Part shown: one piece after another, positions 17,411 to 25,705 of the stretch
How positions within the stretch are numbered: position 1 is the stretch's first letter
Layout: every line of letters starts with the position of its first letter
Assembly (NCBI GenBank): GCA_965219005.1
Contig: CBDCMS010000004.1
Coordinates: 372,001-436,000 of the forward strand
DNA from: CAUZIZ01 sp965219005
GTDB lineage: Bacteria; Acidobacteriota; UBA6911; RPQK01; JAJDTT01
Direction: 5' to 3'
DNA length: 64,000 bases
Position numbers and translations under genes: made by a program
The notes under the pieces: model-generated
Seen by the model: only the letters and a program-made list of their open reading frames with translations
Databases searched by the model: none
Told to the model about the DNA's origin: nothing

Positions 17411-19395
17411 GTGCGCCGTGGTAAGGCGGCGCCTTCCCAGTGGGTGAAAGCCCCACCCGGCAACCGCTCCAGCCGGAAGCAACCGGAGCAACTGTGGAGG
17501 TAACGAAATGGTTGAAGCCTCTGGTGAAGCGAGTCACGAATTGGTGACCGCGCGAGTGTGCAGGCCGTAACGCGAGTGAACGCTGAGCAAGCCTCGAAAA
17601 GGACGATGCGCAGGCCGACCCGGCTCCTAGACCGGGGAAGGCTGATACGGCTGGGGAAGTGAGCGAATCAGGCACCCAGTCGCTGCGCCGGGGTAGTGGC
17701 GACAGCATGTACACCAGGGAAGCGCACGCAACACGGGAAGCCCCTTGGCGTGGCCAGGGATGGCCAACCGGAGGCCCGTGAGGGACAGGCCGGGCGCCTG
17801 GGGGTGGCGGAGAGGCCCGTATTACTGAGGAAGCCGGGTAATGCCGGTGGAGGGAAGGAGCCTTAGTTCAAGACGAATGCAGGACGTAGTGAGGGACCAG
17901 GAGATTGGGCAACCTATCAACTCCGAAAAGGGTTCAGAAACTACAGAGGGCATTACACGCGAAAGCGAAGGCTGAGCCCCGCTATCGCTTCTATGCCCTG
18001 TACGACAAGATCTACCGCGAGGATATTCTTGCCGCTGCCTATGCGCAGTGCCGCTCCAATCGGGGCGCGCCGGGTGTGGACGGGCAAGAGTTCGCGGATG
18101 TTGAGGCGTATGGGGTAAAGCGGTGGCTGGGTGAACTGGCGCAAGCGCTCAGAGAGGAGAGGTATCGACCGGACCCCATTAGACGAGTGTTGATTCCGAA
18201 AGCCAATGGCCAGCTCCGGCCCTTGGGCATCTCGACCCTGCGGGATCGGGTCTGCATGACGGCAGCGATGCTGGTGCTGGAACCGATCTTCGAGGCCGAC
18301 CTTCCATCAGAAATATACGCCTACCGACCGCAGCGCAATGCGCAGCAGGCGGTGGTGGAGGTGGAAGAGAGGCTGTTCCGCGGTCAGCGGGACGTCGTAG
18401 ACGCCGACCTGTCGGATTATTTTGGCAGCCTTCCCCATGCCGAGCTGATGCAGTCGCTGGCGCGCCGGATCGTTGATCGACGCGTGCTGCGCCTGATTAA
18501 GCAATGGCTGGAATGTGCCGTCGAAGAAACCGACAAGAGAGGACGGAAGAGACGCACGACCGAGGCCAAGGACAGCCGACGCGGCATCCCGCAGGGCTCC
18601 CCCATCTCACCGCTGCTGGCGAATCTGTATATGCGCCGGTTTGTGTTGGCATGGAAGAAGCTCGGGCTGGATCGAAGCTTGGGCAGTTGTCTCGTGATCT
18701 ATGCGGATGACCTGGTGATCTTGTGTCGGCGCGGCAAGGCGGAAGACGCCCTGCGGTCGCTGCGCGAGATCATGGGCAAGCTGAAGCTCACGGTCAACGA
18801 GGAAAAGACACGGATCTACACGGTTCCGGAAGAGGAGTTCGACTTTTTGGGTTACACGTTTGGGCGGATGTACTCGGCGAGGACGGGCCAGGCCCGTCTC
18901 GGAATGCGTCCGTCGAAGAAGAGCATTAAGCGCATGGTTCGCAAGATCCACGCGATGACAGTGCCTTCGAGGACGTGGCTGGAGACCACGGAGTTAGTGC
19001 AGCAGTTGAACCGCGCCCTGCGCGGCTGGGCGAACTACTCTCGGGTAGGGACGACCAGCCGGGCCTACCGGGCGCTGGACAACTACACCGCTCCGCGGTT
19101 GCGCCGGTGGCTGCGCCACAAGTACAAGGTCAGGCGACGCAAGGGCGGGACGTATCCCCTCTCGCACCTGTACGGGCACTTTGGACTCGTGCGCCTGACC
19201 CAACTTGGGCGCGGCGAGCCGTGGGTGAAGGCGTGAGGTCTTGTCCGAAAGCCGGATGCGGTAGCTCCGCATGTCCGGTTTGATGAGGAGGGTGTGGAAA
19301 CGGAGTGATGGTCCGGCTATTGAGGCACCGCCAGACGAAAGGGGCGGTAACAGATAGGCCGAACCTTAGACCACCGCGCCACATCCTTACTCTAC
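17411..19395 (+). mobile_element. Group II intron, full-length copy
   Basis: The 1985-bp intron starts GTGCGCC and ends near CTCTAC, with an intact ORF in domain IV (17905-19236) and domain V at 19249-19281. Compared with the shortened copy at 3520, the terminal base pair of domain V differs as G-C versus A-T on both sides, a compensatory change that keeps the helix. The 5-prime exon (CCGCTTTTAGG) is like that of the other copy. It lies between a serine recombinase remnant and a four-helix-bundle element. The precise subclass was not determined. Confidence 0.9.
17905..19236 (+). CDS. ltrA: Group II intron reverse transcriptase/maturase
   Basis: The 443-residue protein has RT motifs in order: SNRGAPGVDGQEFADVE, RRVLIPKANGQLRPLGI, RDRVCMTAAMLVLEPIFE, VDADLSDYFGSLPH (motif with catalytic Asp), RRGIPQGSPISPLLANLYM, LVIYADDLVILCRRG (catalytic YADD) and LTVNEEKTRIYTVPEEEFDFLGYTF. 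The maturase X domain follows (QLNRALRGWANYSRVGTTSR). No HNH endonuclease domain is present after GEPWVKA, so mobility would rely on RT and reverse splicing without bottom-strand cleavage. All key residues are present; likely functional, also possibly in trans for the deleted copy. Confidence 0.93.
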   Translation: MGNLSTPKRVQKLQRALHAKAKAEPRYRFYALYDKIYREDILAAAYAQCRSNRGAPGVDGQEFADVEAYGVKRWLGELAQALREERYRPDPIRRVLIPKANGQLRPLGISTLRDRVCMTAAMLVLEPIFEADLPSEIYAYRPQRNAQQAVVEVEERLFRGQRDVVDADLSDYFGSLPHAELMQSLARRIVDRRVLRLIKQWLECAVEETDKRGRKRRTTEAKDSRRGIPQGSPISPLLANLYMRRFVLAWKKLGLDRSLGSCLVIYADDLVILCRRGKAEDALRSLREIMGKLKLTVNEEKTRIYTVPEEEFDFLGYTFGRMYSARTGQARLGMRPSKKSIKRMVRKIHAMTVPSRTWLETTELVQQLNRALRGWANYSRVGTTSRAYRALDNYTAPRLRRWLRHKYKVRRRKGGTYPLSHLYGHFGLVRLTQLGRGEPWVKA

Positions 19396-19670
19396 GGCGG
19401 TGCGGAACCGGTCTTTCACGGGCGATCTACTCTGAGACCGTTTTTGCGGTCAAATCTGTGCTATGACACCGCCGTTCGATTTCGTCGCATTCGAACCACC
19501 GCTTTCAAAGAGGACGTTCAAGTCTTTCTCTGGAACGTCGAGTGATACGTGCAAGTGACCTGGCACACAAGCCTGAATAGCTCGGTCGCACTGAGGCTTA
19601 GATTCATGGTAGATGATTCGTGTAGGCCGCAAGCATATCAATAGAGGTTAGCAGGGCCAGGCAATCCAAA
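19396..19670. other. Intergenic space between intron and four-helix element
   Basis: Roughly 275 bases after the intron 3-prime end. One minus-strand frame (19450-19641) contains GHLHVSLDVPEKDLNVL but matches nothing I recognise. No RNA or repeat was seen apart from the GTTAGCAGGG motif near 19648, which recurs as GTTAGCGGG near 20152. Confidence 0.35.
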
Positions 19671-20120
19671 TCGGTATCGGTATCGGTATCGAAATCGAAC
19701 ACTATGGGTTTCGGACACGAGAAACTTGATGTCTACCGCTTCTCGATAGGCTACGTGGCATGGGTCTATGAGAAGGCCGGAAGCCTGACTGGAGTCCATC
19801 GACCTGCACGGGAGCAGTGGCTTCGCGCCGGCCAGTCGATCCCGCTGAACATCGCGGAAGGCAACGGGAAGACGGCGGCCCCCGATCGGCGCGGTATTTC
19901 GAGATCGCCAGCGGCTCGGTGTTCGAATGTGGGGCGATCCAGGATGTTCTGGTAGTCGGGAAAGCGCTGGATGAGGGAGAGAGTAATGAGTGGAAAATCG
20001 ACCTGGATCGGACGGCCGCCATGCTCAGTGGATTGGGCGGAAGGGGATACTGCACCGAGGAAGCTTCACTGATTCATGGAGGTTCGGATGTCGATACCGA
20101 TACCGATAGCGATTTCGATA
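19671..20120. repeat. Element bounded by inverted hexamer repeats carrying a four-helix-bundle gene
   Basis: The left end (19671-19698) is built of GGTATC units followed by GAAATCG; the right end (20091-20120) is the inverted equivalent, made of GATACC units and CGATTTC. About 18 bases pair exactly. The repeats flank, and partly encode the end of, the four-helix-bundle gene. The combination looks like a unit that moves or duplicates together with that gene. Confidence 0.6.
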
Positions 20121-20131
20121 GGAGACATTAG
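19704..20131 (+). pseudogene. Four-helix-bundle (23S rRNA IVS-type) protein, frameshifted
   Basis: First frame: MGFGHEKLDVYRFSIGYVAW, VYEKAGSL, REQWLRAGQSIPLNIAEGNG, the typical start of this family. At about 19895 the reading must move one base to continue RYFEIASGSVFECGAIQDVL, VVGKALD, LDRTAAMLSGLGGRGY and a repeat-encoded tail (DVDTDTDSDFD). The family is known from intervening sequences in 23S rRNA genes and is related to Avd of diversity-generating retroelements; its cellular role is poorly known. A single missing base may be mutation or assembly error. Confidence 0.75.
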
Positions 20132-20149
20132 AGTCCAGGCGCTAAACAG

Positions 20150-20245
20150 AAGTTAGCGGGTGCATGTCATCCGAATCGAAATCGGGATTCTTATCACAAT
20201 CGAACCGCCATGGATTTAGGACACGAGAAACTTGAACCTCCGCGT
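20150..20245 (+). repeat. Truncated second copy of the four-helix element start
   Basis: Just downstream the sequence repeats the upstream side of the element: GTTAGCGGG, then GAATCGAAATCGGGATTC, then ATGGATTTAGGACACGAG, encoding MDLGHEKLE, which parallels MGFGHEKLD of the first copy. The reading then degenerates. It suggests a tandem copy that was mostly deleted. Confidence 0.6.
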
Positions 20246-20318
20246 CTAGGAAGGCGAAAGCGGTCGGTCGATTTAGATCCAATCGGACGCTGTCTGTAAG
20301 ATCGGGTGCCAGCTATCA

Positions 20319-20408
20319 CAGTCGGTCTCCTTCGAGGGCCGGTTAGTGAGGCTGAAGTTCTATCTGGAGAATGCCAGGATCTTCTCATTCGGGTTTCCAG
20401 ATGACTGA
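20319..20408 (+). pseudogene. Last 29 codons of a deleted propeller paralogue
   Basis: The frame QSVSFEGRLVRLKFYLENAR, IFSFGFPDD, stop, is almost identical to the end of the gene at 14675-16048 (AVRLKFYLENARIFSFGFPGD), and the following TGACTGACACCGG bases also match. It is a remnant of another family member, lost together with its 5-prime part. Confidence 0.75.
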
Positions 20409-20588
20409 CACCGGAGGGTGCTCGAGCCCCTTGGCTGCCGATTATCCATCCGGGCGTAGGCTTCCGTGCCGCGTGGTCCTACGTCCAGGTAGTGATAGAC
20501 TGTGGGCATCGATCACGCGAACGTCAGGTCAGACGAACTCGAATCCAAAGTTGATGAAGTATTTCGGCTCAAGGGGATGGAGGGTGTC

Positions 20589-21923
20589 ATGAGGTCTCAT
20601 ATGATCAGTGGAATACTGCCACTTCTTGCCTTGATTGGCTGCGCCCCCACGCTGTTGGAGGAGGGGCTCGACCCTCAGAGGGTCACAGTCAAGATCGACA
20701 GGGAGATGAGCGTGATCGAGCCGAGCAAGGAAACGGGTCTGGCCCACGAGATGCTAGGCATGGTGCGTCACCCGGATGGCACGATCTTTGTCAGCACCGA
20801 GACCCAGGGGACCGATGCCGCGCTGGGATTGTTCAAGAGCACCGATGTGGGGGAGACATGGGAGGCCTTGCGGGTGAATCTTGCAGACGTGAGGGGCAAA
20901 CAGTACTTGCGAGGTTTGGGAGGGACCCGCGACGGACGCCTCTGGCTGCTTCACCAGAGCTCGTCCGCGGATCTCTTCGTATCCTCCTCGTCCGACGCTG
21001 CCCACACCTGGACGACCACTCCAGTCGAGTTCACCAAGCTGGCACCCCGGGCTCCGAAAGAGCCCTACGTGCACAGCCACAACGACTACAACACCTTTAT
21101 CGAGCAGCCCGACGGCAGCTTGATGTTCTCGGTGGGCTTGCGTTACGACCGAGAGTACTACAAGGACCCGGAGCACCTGATGAAAGGCCTCATGCGGCCC
21201 GACGTGGACGTGGGCGGCGAATTCATGTTCCGCTCGACAGACGGGGGCAAGACCTGGGGAGACGCGACCCTGGTGCACCCTCACGTCACCGAGGTGGGCC
21301 ATGCCCTCGGCCCCAACAACCCGGACCGTATCCTATCGATGACCCGCACCCAGCGAACCCTGCTGGCCGGGGAAGACCGGGAAGCGACGATCCAGAAGAC
21401 GGGCTGCCCGCCCGATACGCCGTCTGACGAGCCCGTGATCTACAAGAACGGACTCCTGCTGGAATCGACCGACGGGGGCCGGAGCTTCCACGAGGCAGCG
21501 GGCGGTCTGACCGACTACCTCGGGCACCGGGCCACGATCCTGTGGGCCAGCAACAACGTGGTGGTCGTTTCCTCCACGGCGGGCAAGCGGGAGAACAAGC
21601 GGGTCATGCGGATCAGCCTGGACGGCGGCAAGACCTGGGTGGACGGGACCAAGGCTGGAACTCTGTTACTGAATCAATCGACCAAGTTCGTCTTCCAAAC
21701 CGCACCTCCCACGGTCTCCTTCACCGCTCCCATGATTGAGCTGTCACCGAACCACTTCCTGACGGTCTATGCCTACTGGGAGGACGAGTCGCTGAAGCGC
21801 TACTACCAGGCTCCCAAGACTCCCTGTCCCCAGGGAGATGAACCGGGGGATTGCCCATGGTTGGGGATTCGGGCGCTGTTCTGGCACCTGGAAAATCAGC
21901 CCCAAAGTCCAGACATGACGTAG
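20589..21923 (+). CDS. BNR/sialidase-type propeller lipoprotein
   Basis: The ATG at 20589 follows GGAGGG and begins a lipoprotein signal (MRSHMISGILPLLALIGCAP, lipobox LIGC), so the frame upstream to 20502 is not used. The roughly 444-residue protein has Asp-box repeats FKSTDVGETWEALR, SSDAAHTWTTTP, RSTDGGKTWGDATL, ESTDGGRSFHEAA and SLDGGKTWVDGTK, and ends GDCPWLGIRALFWHLENQPQ. It is a close paralogue of the split gene at 23061 and more distant from 8514. Anchored outside the cytoplasm; a glycosidase or glycan-binding role is likely, substrate unknown. Confidence 0.85.
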   Translation: MRSHMISGILPLLALIGCAPTLLEEGLDPQRVTVKIDREMSVIEPSKETGLAHEMLGMVRHPDGTIFVSTETQGTDAALGLFKSTDVGETWEALRVNLADVRGKQYLRGLGGTRDGRLWLLHQSSSADLFVSSSSDAAHTWTTTPVEFTKLAPRAPKEPYVHSHNDYNTFIEQPDGSLMFSVGLRYDREYYKDPEHLMKGLMRPDVDVGGEFMFRSTDGGKTWGDATLVHPHVTEVGHALGPNNPDRILSMTRTQRTLLAGEDREATIQKTGCPPDTPSDEPVIYKNGLLLESTDGGRSFHEAAGGLTDYLGHRATILWASNNVVVVSSTAGKRENKRVMRISLDGGKTWVDGTKAGTLLLNQSTKFVFQTAPPTVSFTAPMIELSPNHFLTVYAYWEDESLKRYYQAPKTPCPQGDEPGDCPWLGIRALFWHLENQPQSPDMT

Positions 21924-22149
21924 TTCTTCTGGCAGGTCGAGCCATCCCCTCTGCGTGACCCTGGCTGCGTTAGCCTGTACCATTACGGGCTCCTGAGATA
22001 GACCACATAGAGCCGGGATTGAAGGGGGGGTGCCCTTCTGAATCAAGAGCATGCTGTTATTGCTGAGCGACAGAGCCAAGCTTCGAGGAGAGAACGGGCA
22101 ACAGCACAAGCTCCAACCAAAACCGAACGAGGTCTGAGGGGGAAAAACG

Positions 22150-22887
22150 ATGAAATCAATTCGGCGGCGAGAGGTTCTGGGGACTTCCGGCCTCCTGCTG
22201 GGAGGCTCGCTAATGGGACTGTCCCAGCCGCTGGACCGTAAGTTGAAGGTTGTGGTCGTCGGCGCTCACCCCGACGATCCGGAGACGGGCTGCGGAGGGA
22301 CGATGGCTCGATACTCCAGCAGCGGGCACGACGTCGCCGCCGTGTACCTGACTCGTGGTGAACATGGCATTGAAGGTCGATCTCCCGAAGAGTCGGCCCG
22401 CATCCGCACTGCTGAAGCCGGGAAGGCGTGTCGGATTCTCGGTGTGCGACCAGTCTTTGTGGGACAGATTGATAGCCATACCGAGATCAGCAGCGATCGG
22501 TACCAGGAGTTCACGGGAATCATCGAGAAGGAGTCCCCGGATCTACTGCTCACCCACTGGCCGATCGACCGACACCGGGACCATCGGGCCGCCAGCCTTC
22601 TGTCCCTGGACAGCTGGTTGAGCCTGGAAAGGAAGTTCGATCTCTACTACTACGAAGTCTACTCTGGAATTCAGACCCAGAACTTCTCACCCACCCACTA
22701 CGTCGATATCACCGCGACTGAGCCTCGCAAGAAGTCGGCCACCTACGCTCATGAGAGTCAGAAGCCGGAGAAACTCTACGAGCTGCACGATCTGATGAAT
22801 CGCTTTCGCGGAACCGAATACCGCTGTCAGTACGCCGAGTCGTTCGTTCGGCATGTCCAGGGTCCAGATCATGGCTGGCGCTTCTGA
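22150..22887 (+). CDS. PIG-L family deacetylase with Tat-like signal
   Basis: The 245-residue protein follows a GAGGGGG site. Its start has a twin-arginine-type leader (SIRRREVLGTSGLLLGGSLM). The zinc site motif is present: VVGAHPDDPETGCGGT (His, Asp-Asp), and DRHRDH supplies the later His pair. LmbE/PIG-L enzymes remove N-acetyl groups from GlcNAc-like sugars. It sits between two paralogous BNR lipoproteins, which suggests that acetylated amino sugars are handled in the periplasm. C-terminal YHxQ-like part reads YAHESQKPEKLYELHDLM. Confidence 0.88.
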   Translation: MKSIRRREVLGTSGLLLGGSLMGLSQPLDRKLKVVVVGAHPDDPETGCGGTMARYSSSGHDVAAVYLTRGEHGIEGRSPEESARIRTAEAGKACRILGVRPVFVGQIDSHTEISSDRYQEFTGIIEKESPDLLLTHWPIDRHRDHRAASLLSLDSWLSLERKFDLYYYEVYSGIQTQNFSPTHYVDITATEPRKKSATYAHESQKPEKLYELHDLMNRFRGTEYRCQYAESFVRHVQGPDHGWRF

Positions 22888-23060
22888 TTGAGGTTGGAAC
22901 AAATGGAAGCGCTAGTACCAGGCTCGAGTCGAACACCACACTGCCACGGGCGTCCTCTACAATCGAGGTCCCAGCCAGGACGCCTGCGCCAGTTCTGCCC
23001 GGGAGCCAGAGGATGCTATGCTGGTCCGACACGAAATTCCAAAAAGGAGGGATGAAAACC

Positions 23061-24197
23061 ATGAGGTTCCATCTGATCGACGGAACTCTGTCGGTCCTTG
23101 TCTGCATCTCGGCCTGTGCTCCGCCAGCAGTGGAGCCCAAGCTCGATCCTGCGCGGGTCACCATCAAGATCGACAGAGAGGTGAGCGTGGTCGATCCGAG
23201 CCCGGAAACCGGTCTGACCCACGAGATGCTGGGCATGGTGCGCCATCCCGAGGGCAAGATTTTCCTGAGGACTCAGACCCAGGGCTTTCTCACCAGCCTC
23301 GACCGGGGTGAGACCTGGGCGAGACTGCCGGTGGATTTTACTCAAGCACCAGACAAACAGACCCTGCACGGCCTGGGCGTGAGCCGCGACGGGCGTCTGT
23401 GGTTGATGCACCAATCCCCCGGCGGCAAAGACCTGTTCGTGTCGGTTTCGGAGGACAGTGCACGCACCTGGAGCACCAGCTCGATCGACTATGCCAATCT
23501 GGCTCCGGGCGCCCCCGAGCAGCCGTATACCTTCTGCTACAACGACTACAACACCTTTTTCCAGCGCCCCGACGGCGCCATGGTGCTGGGTGTCGGCTTA
23601 CGCTACCAGGATCATGCGGACTACCAGCAGGAAGACCAGTCCCGGCCAGGCTTCCACGAGACGCTCATTCGCTCCCGCGACGGAGGCATGACCTGGGGAG
23701 ATCCCACCGAAGTGCACCAGCATGTTGCCGAGACCGGCTATGCGGTGGATCCCAACGACCCCGACCACATCCTGGCGGTAAGGCGAAAGCAGCGCCCACC
23801 CCTGAGGGGCCAGGACGCGGCGGAGGAGGAGAAGGCGGCAGGAGTGCCGCGGGGAACCGCCTGGCCCTGGAAAGGTGCTCTACTGCTGGAGTCGACCGAC
23901 GGTGGCCGCTCCTTCCGCGAAGTGCCCGGCAGCTATCTGGGTCATTACAGCCACCGGGCCACGATCCTGTGGACCCAGGACGATACCGTCGTCGTGGCCT
24001 CCGGTGTGGGCCAGAAGGATGGGCGACGGGTCGTTCGCATCAGCCTGGATGGCGGCCGGAGCTGGGTGGATGGAACCCCAAGCGGAACCCGGCTGCTGAA
24101 TCAGTCGAAAATGTTTGTGCTCCTCAGTCCCCCTCCTACCGTTTCCTTCACCGCTCCCATGCTTGAGCTGTCTCCCAACCATTTCCTTACGGTCTAT
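23061..24197 (+). pseudogene. BNR/sialidase-type lipoprotein, 5-prime part (split by IS4)
   Basis: Start ATG at 23061 (an ATG at 23052 is an alternative) gives a lipoprotein signal (MRFHLIDGTLSVLVCISACA). Asp boxes: SLDRGETWARLP, SEDSARTWSTSS, RSRDGGMTWGDPT, ESTDGGRSFREVP, SLDGGRSWVDGT. It runs in frame to TVY at the IS insertion. Joined to 25551-25703 it gives a full paralogue of 20589-21923, same C-terminus included. Read-through into the IS adds only a His before a stop, so the last 50 residues are lost. Confidence 0.88.
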
Positions 24198-25541
24198 CAC
24201 TAGTGTCCAATCATAAGTCAAATAGATTCAACTGGTTACATGAACCTCCCTGGTGATTCCTGTAATCGAAGCTGGTAAGTACTTGAATTAATGGGGTTTT
24301 CTCGAAAACAGTCAGGCTGAGAATCTGTAGAGTTGTGTAGATGCTCAGCTCCAATTTCAGGCGTTTTTTCAGGATGGCAACGAGGATATACACGGAGATG
24401 GCGATCCAGATCTGAGTTTTGACGGCGTTCGGAGAAGTCCCATAGAAGGCTTTGATGCGCAGGTGTTGCTTGATCCATTTGAAGAAAAGTTCCACGCGCC
24501 AGCGGCAACGGTACAGCTGGGCGACAGTGAGGGCAGTCAGGGAAAAGTTGTTGCTCAAGAAGACCAAGTGTTTTTGGGTCTCGGCGTCGTAGTAGCGGAC
24601 TCGTCGGAGTTTGTCGGGGTACTTGTTGGCCGTGTAACGGCCGCTCAGGACCCCGGTTTGATCGCTTCTTAGCCCGATGCTCTTGTCGACACGATGGGAG
24701 TACAGACGGCGGAAATTCAGGCGCTGGTGGGCACGAATGATGAAGAAACCGGAACTCTGGTGCAGCCGATAAAGACGTGCGAAATCGAGATAGCCGCGAT
24801 CCAGGATGTAAATGGAGCCGGGTTGGACCAGCAGATAGTCGAGGATATTGACGTCGTGAACCCGCCCCTCGGTGACCTCGACAAAGGTGGGGATGTTGCC
24901 ACGTAAGTCGAGCAAAGTATGCAGTTTGATGGCTCCTTTGCGTTTGCGGAAGCGGGCCCAAGGGAACACCGAAAGACACAGATCGATGGTGGTGGAATCG
25001 AGCGCGTAGACCGTTTTTTCCAGTTCCACGGCAAAGGGCTCGCCTGCGTACAAAGTCCGTGCCTCTTGGATCAAGACTTGAGCGAAATCGGCATAAATGC
25101 GCCAATCCCGATTCTCGTTGGTATGGGCCAAAGAGCTGCGGGCCACGCGGCCTCGAATTCCCATGTGGTAGAGTCTGCCTGCAACCGAACCTAGCGTGGC
25201 TTCGATATCCCGCAGACTCTCGCGATAGGTCAGCTGGGCGAAGACCATACACAGCCACTGCTTCCAGCAGGAGAAGTCTTTTATCTTGTAATCTCCTCGG
25301 TAGCGTTGAGCACAGAGTTGAAATTGATACCTGGGGACGCAATCCATCAGCTGGGCAAAGACGGTTCTGCGCATATCCATCTAGGCATCCTATCGGCTTG
25401 CAGGCCACAGGATTGGAGAACCGGGTCGGCACCTGCCACAGTTTCATATCAAAAAGTATCGAAAAAATTGGATTTCGATGTTAAAACAATTCTTACCAGT
25501 AACTTAGAGTTGTGCGATAGAACAACGTTTGGACACTAGTG
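24198..25541. mobile_element. IS4-family insertion sequence, complete
   Basis: The 1344-bp element has 13-bp terminal inverted repeats CACTAGTGTCCAA and is flanked by a 9-bp direct repeat ACGGTCTAT (24189-24197 and 25542-25550). It encodes one transposase on the minus strand. Removing the IS and one duplication restores the BNR gene exactly. Confidence 0.95.
24211..25380 (-). CDS. IS4-family transposase
   Basis: The 389-residue protein has the N-terminal domain seen in this IS4 subgroup (TVFAQLMDCVPRYQFQLCAQ, FSCWKQWLCMVFAQLTYRES) and a DDE core: VYALDSTTIDLCLSVFPWA (first Asp), YILDRGYLDFARLY (second Asp) and YRCRWRVELFFKWIKQHLRI, the Y-R-E-K signature. Length normal, frame intact, probably active. 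Confidence 0.93.
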   Translation of the reverse strand: MDMRRTVFAQLMDCVPRYQFQLCAQRYRGDYKIKDFSCWKQWLCMVFAQLTYRESLRDIEATLGSVAGRLYHMGIRGRVARSSLAHTNENRDWRIYADFAQVLIQEARTLYAGEPFAVELEKTVYALDSTTIDLCLSVFPWARFRKRKGAIKLHTLLDLRGNIPTFVEVTEGRVHDVNILDYLLVQPGSIYILDRGYLDFARLYRLHQSSGFFIIRAHQRLNFRRLYSHRVDKSIGLRSDQTGVLSGRYTANKYPDKLRRVRYYDAETQKHLVFLSNNFSLTALTVAQLYRCRWRVELFFKWIKQHLRIKAFYGTSPNAVKTQIWIAISVYILVAILKKRLKLELSIYTTLQILSLTVFEKTPLIQVLTSFDYRNHQGGSCNQLNLFDL

Positions 25542-25703
25542 ACGGTCTATGCCTACTGGGAGGAGGAGTCGCTGAAGCGATACTACGAGGATCCCAAGAG
25601 TCCCTGTGTCCAGGGCAATCAACCGGGGGATTGCCCCTGGCTGGGGATACGGGCGCTGTTCTGGCATCTGGAGAACGCGCCTGAATCGGAGCCAGGAGCC
25701 TGA
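25542..25703 (+). pseudogene. BNR lipoprotein, 3-prime part after IS4
   Basis: After the duplicated ACGGTCTAT the frame continues AYWEEESLKRYYEDPKSPC, QGNQPGDCPWLGIRALFWHL, ending PESEPGA. It aligns directly with the C-terminus of the paralogue ending at 21923 (AYWEDESLKRYYQAPKTPC). It is in frame with the 5-prime part when the IS is removed. The next gene starts two bases after the stop. Confidence 0.88.
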
Positions 25704-25705
25704 TA

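Noticed and set aside
19671..19698. GGTATC repeats considered as a CRISPR-like array
   Set aside because: Units are only 6 bases and contiguous, without spacers; no cas genes in the window.
24236..25447. 403-codon frame overlapping the IS4 transposase
   Set aside because: Low-complexity shadow frame; the other frame has the full DDE transposase motifs and normal length.
22150..25703. Riboswitch or attenuator in leaders of the BNR/PIG-L genes
   Set aside because: Leaders of ~170-230 bases were scanned by eye; no known riboswitch core or strong terminator/antiterminator pair was seen.
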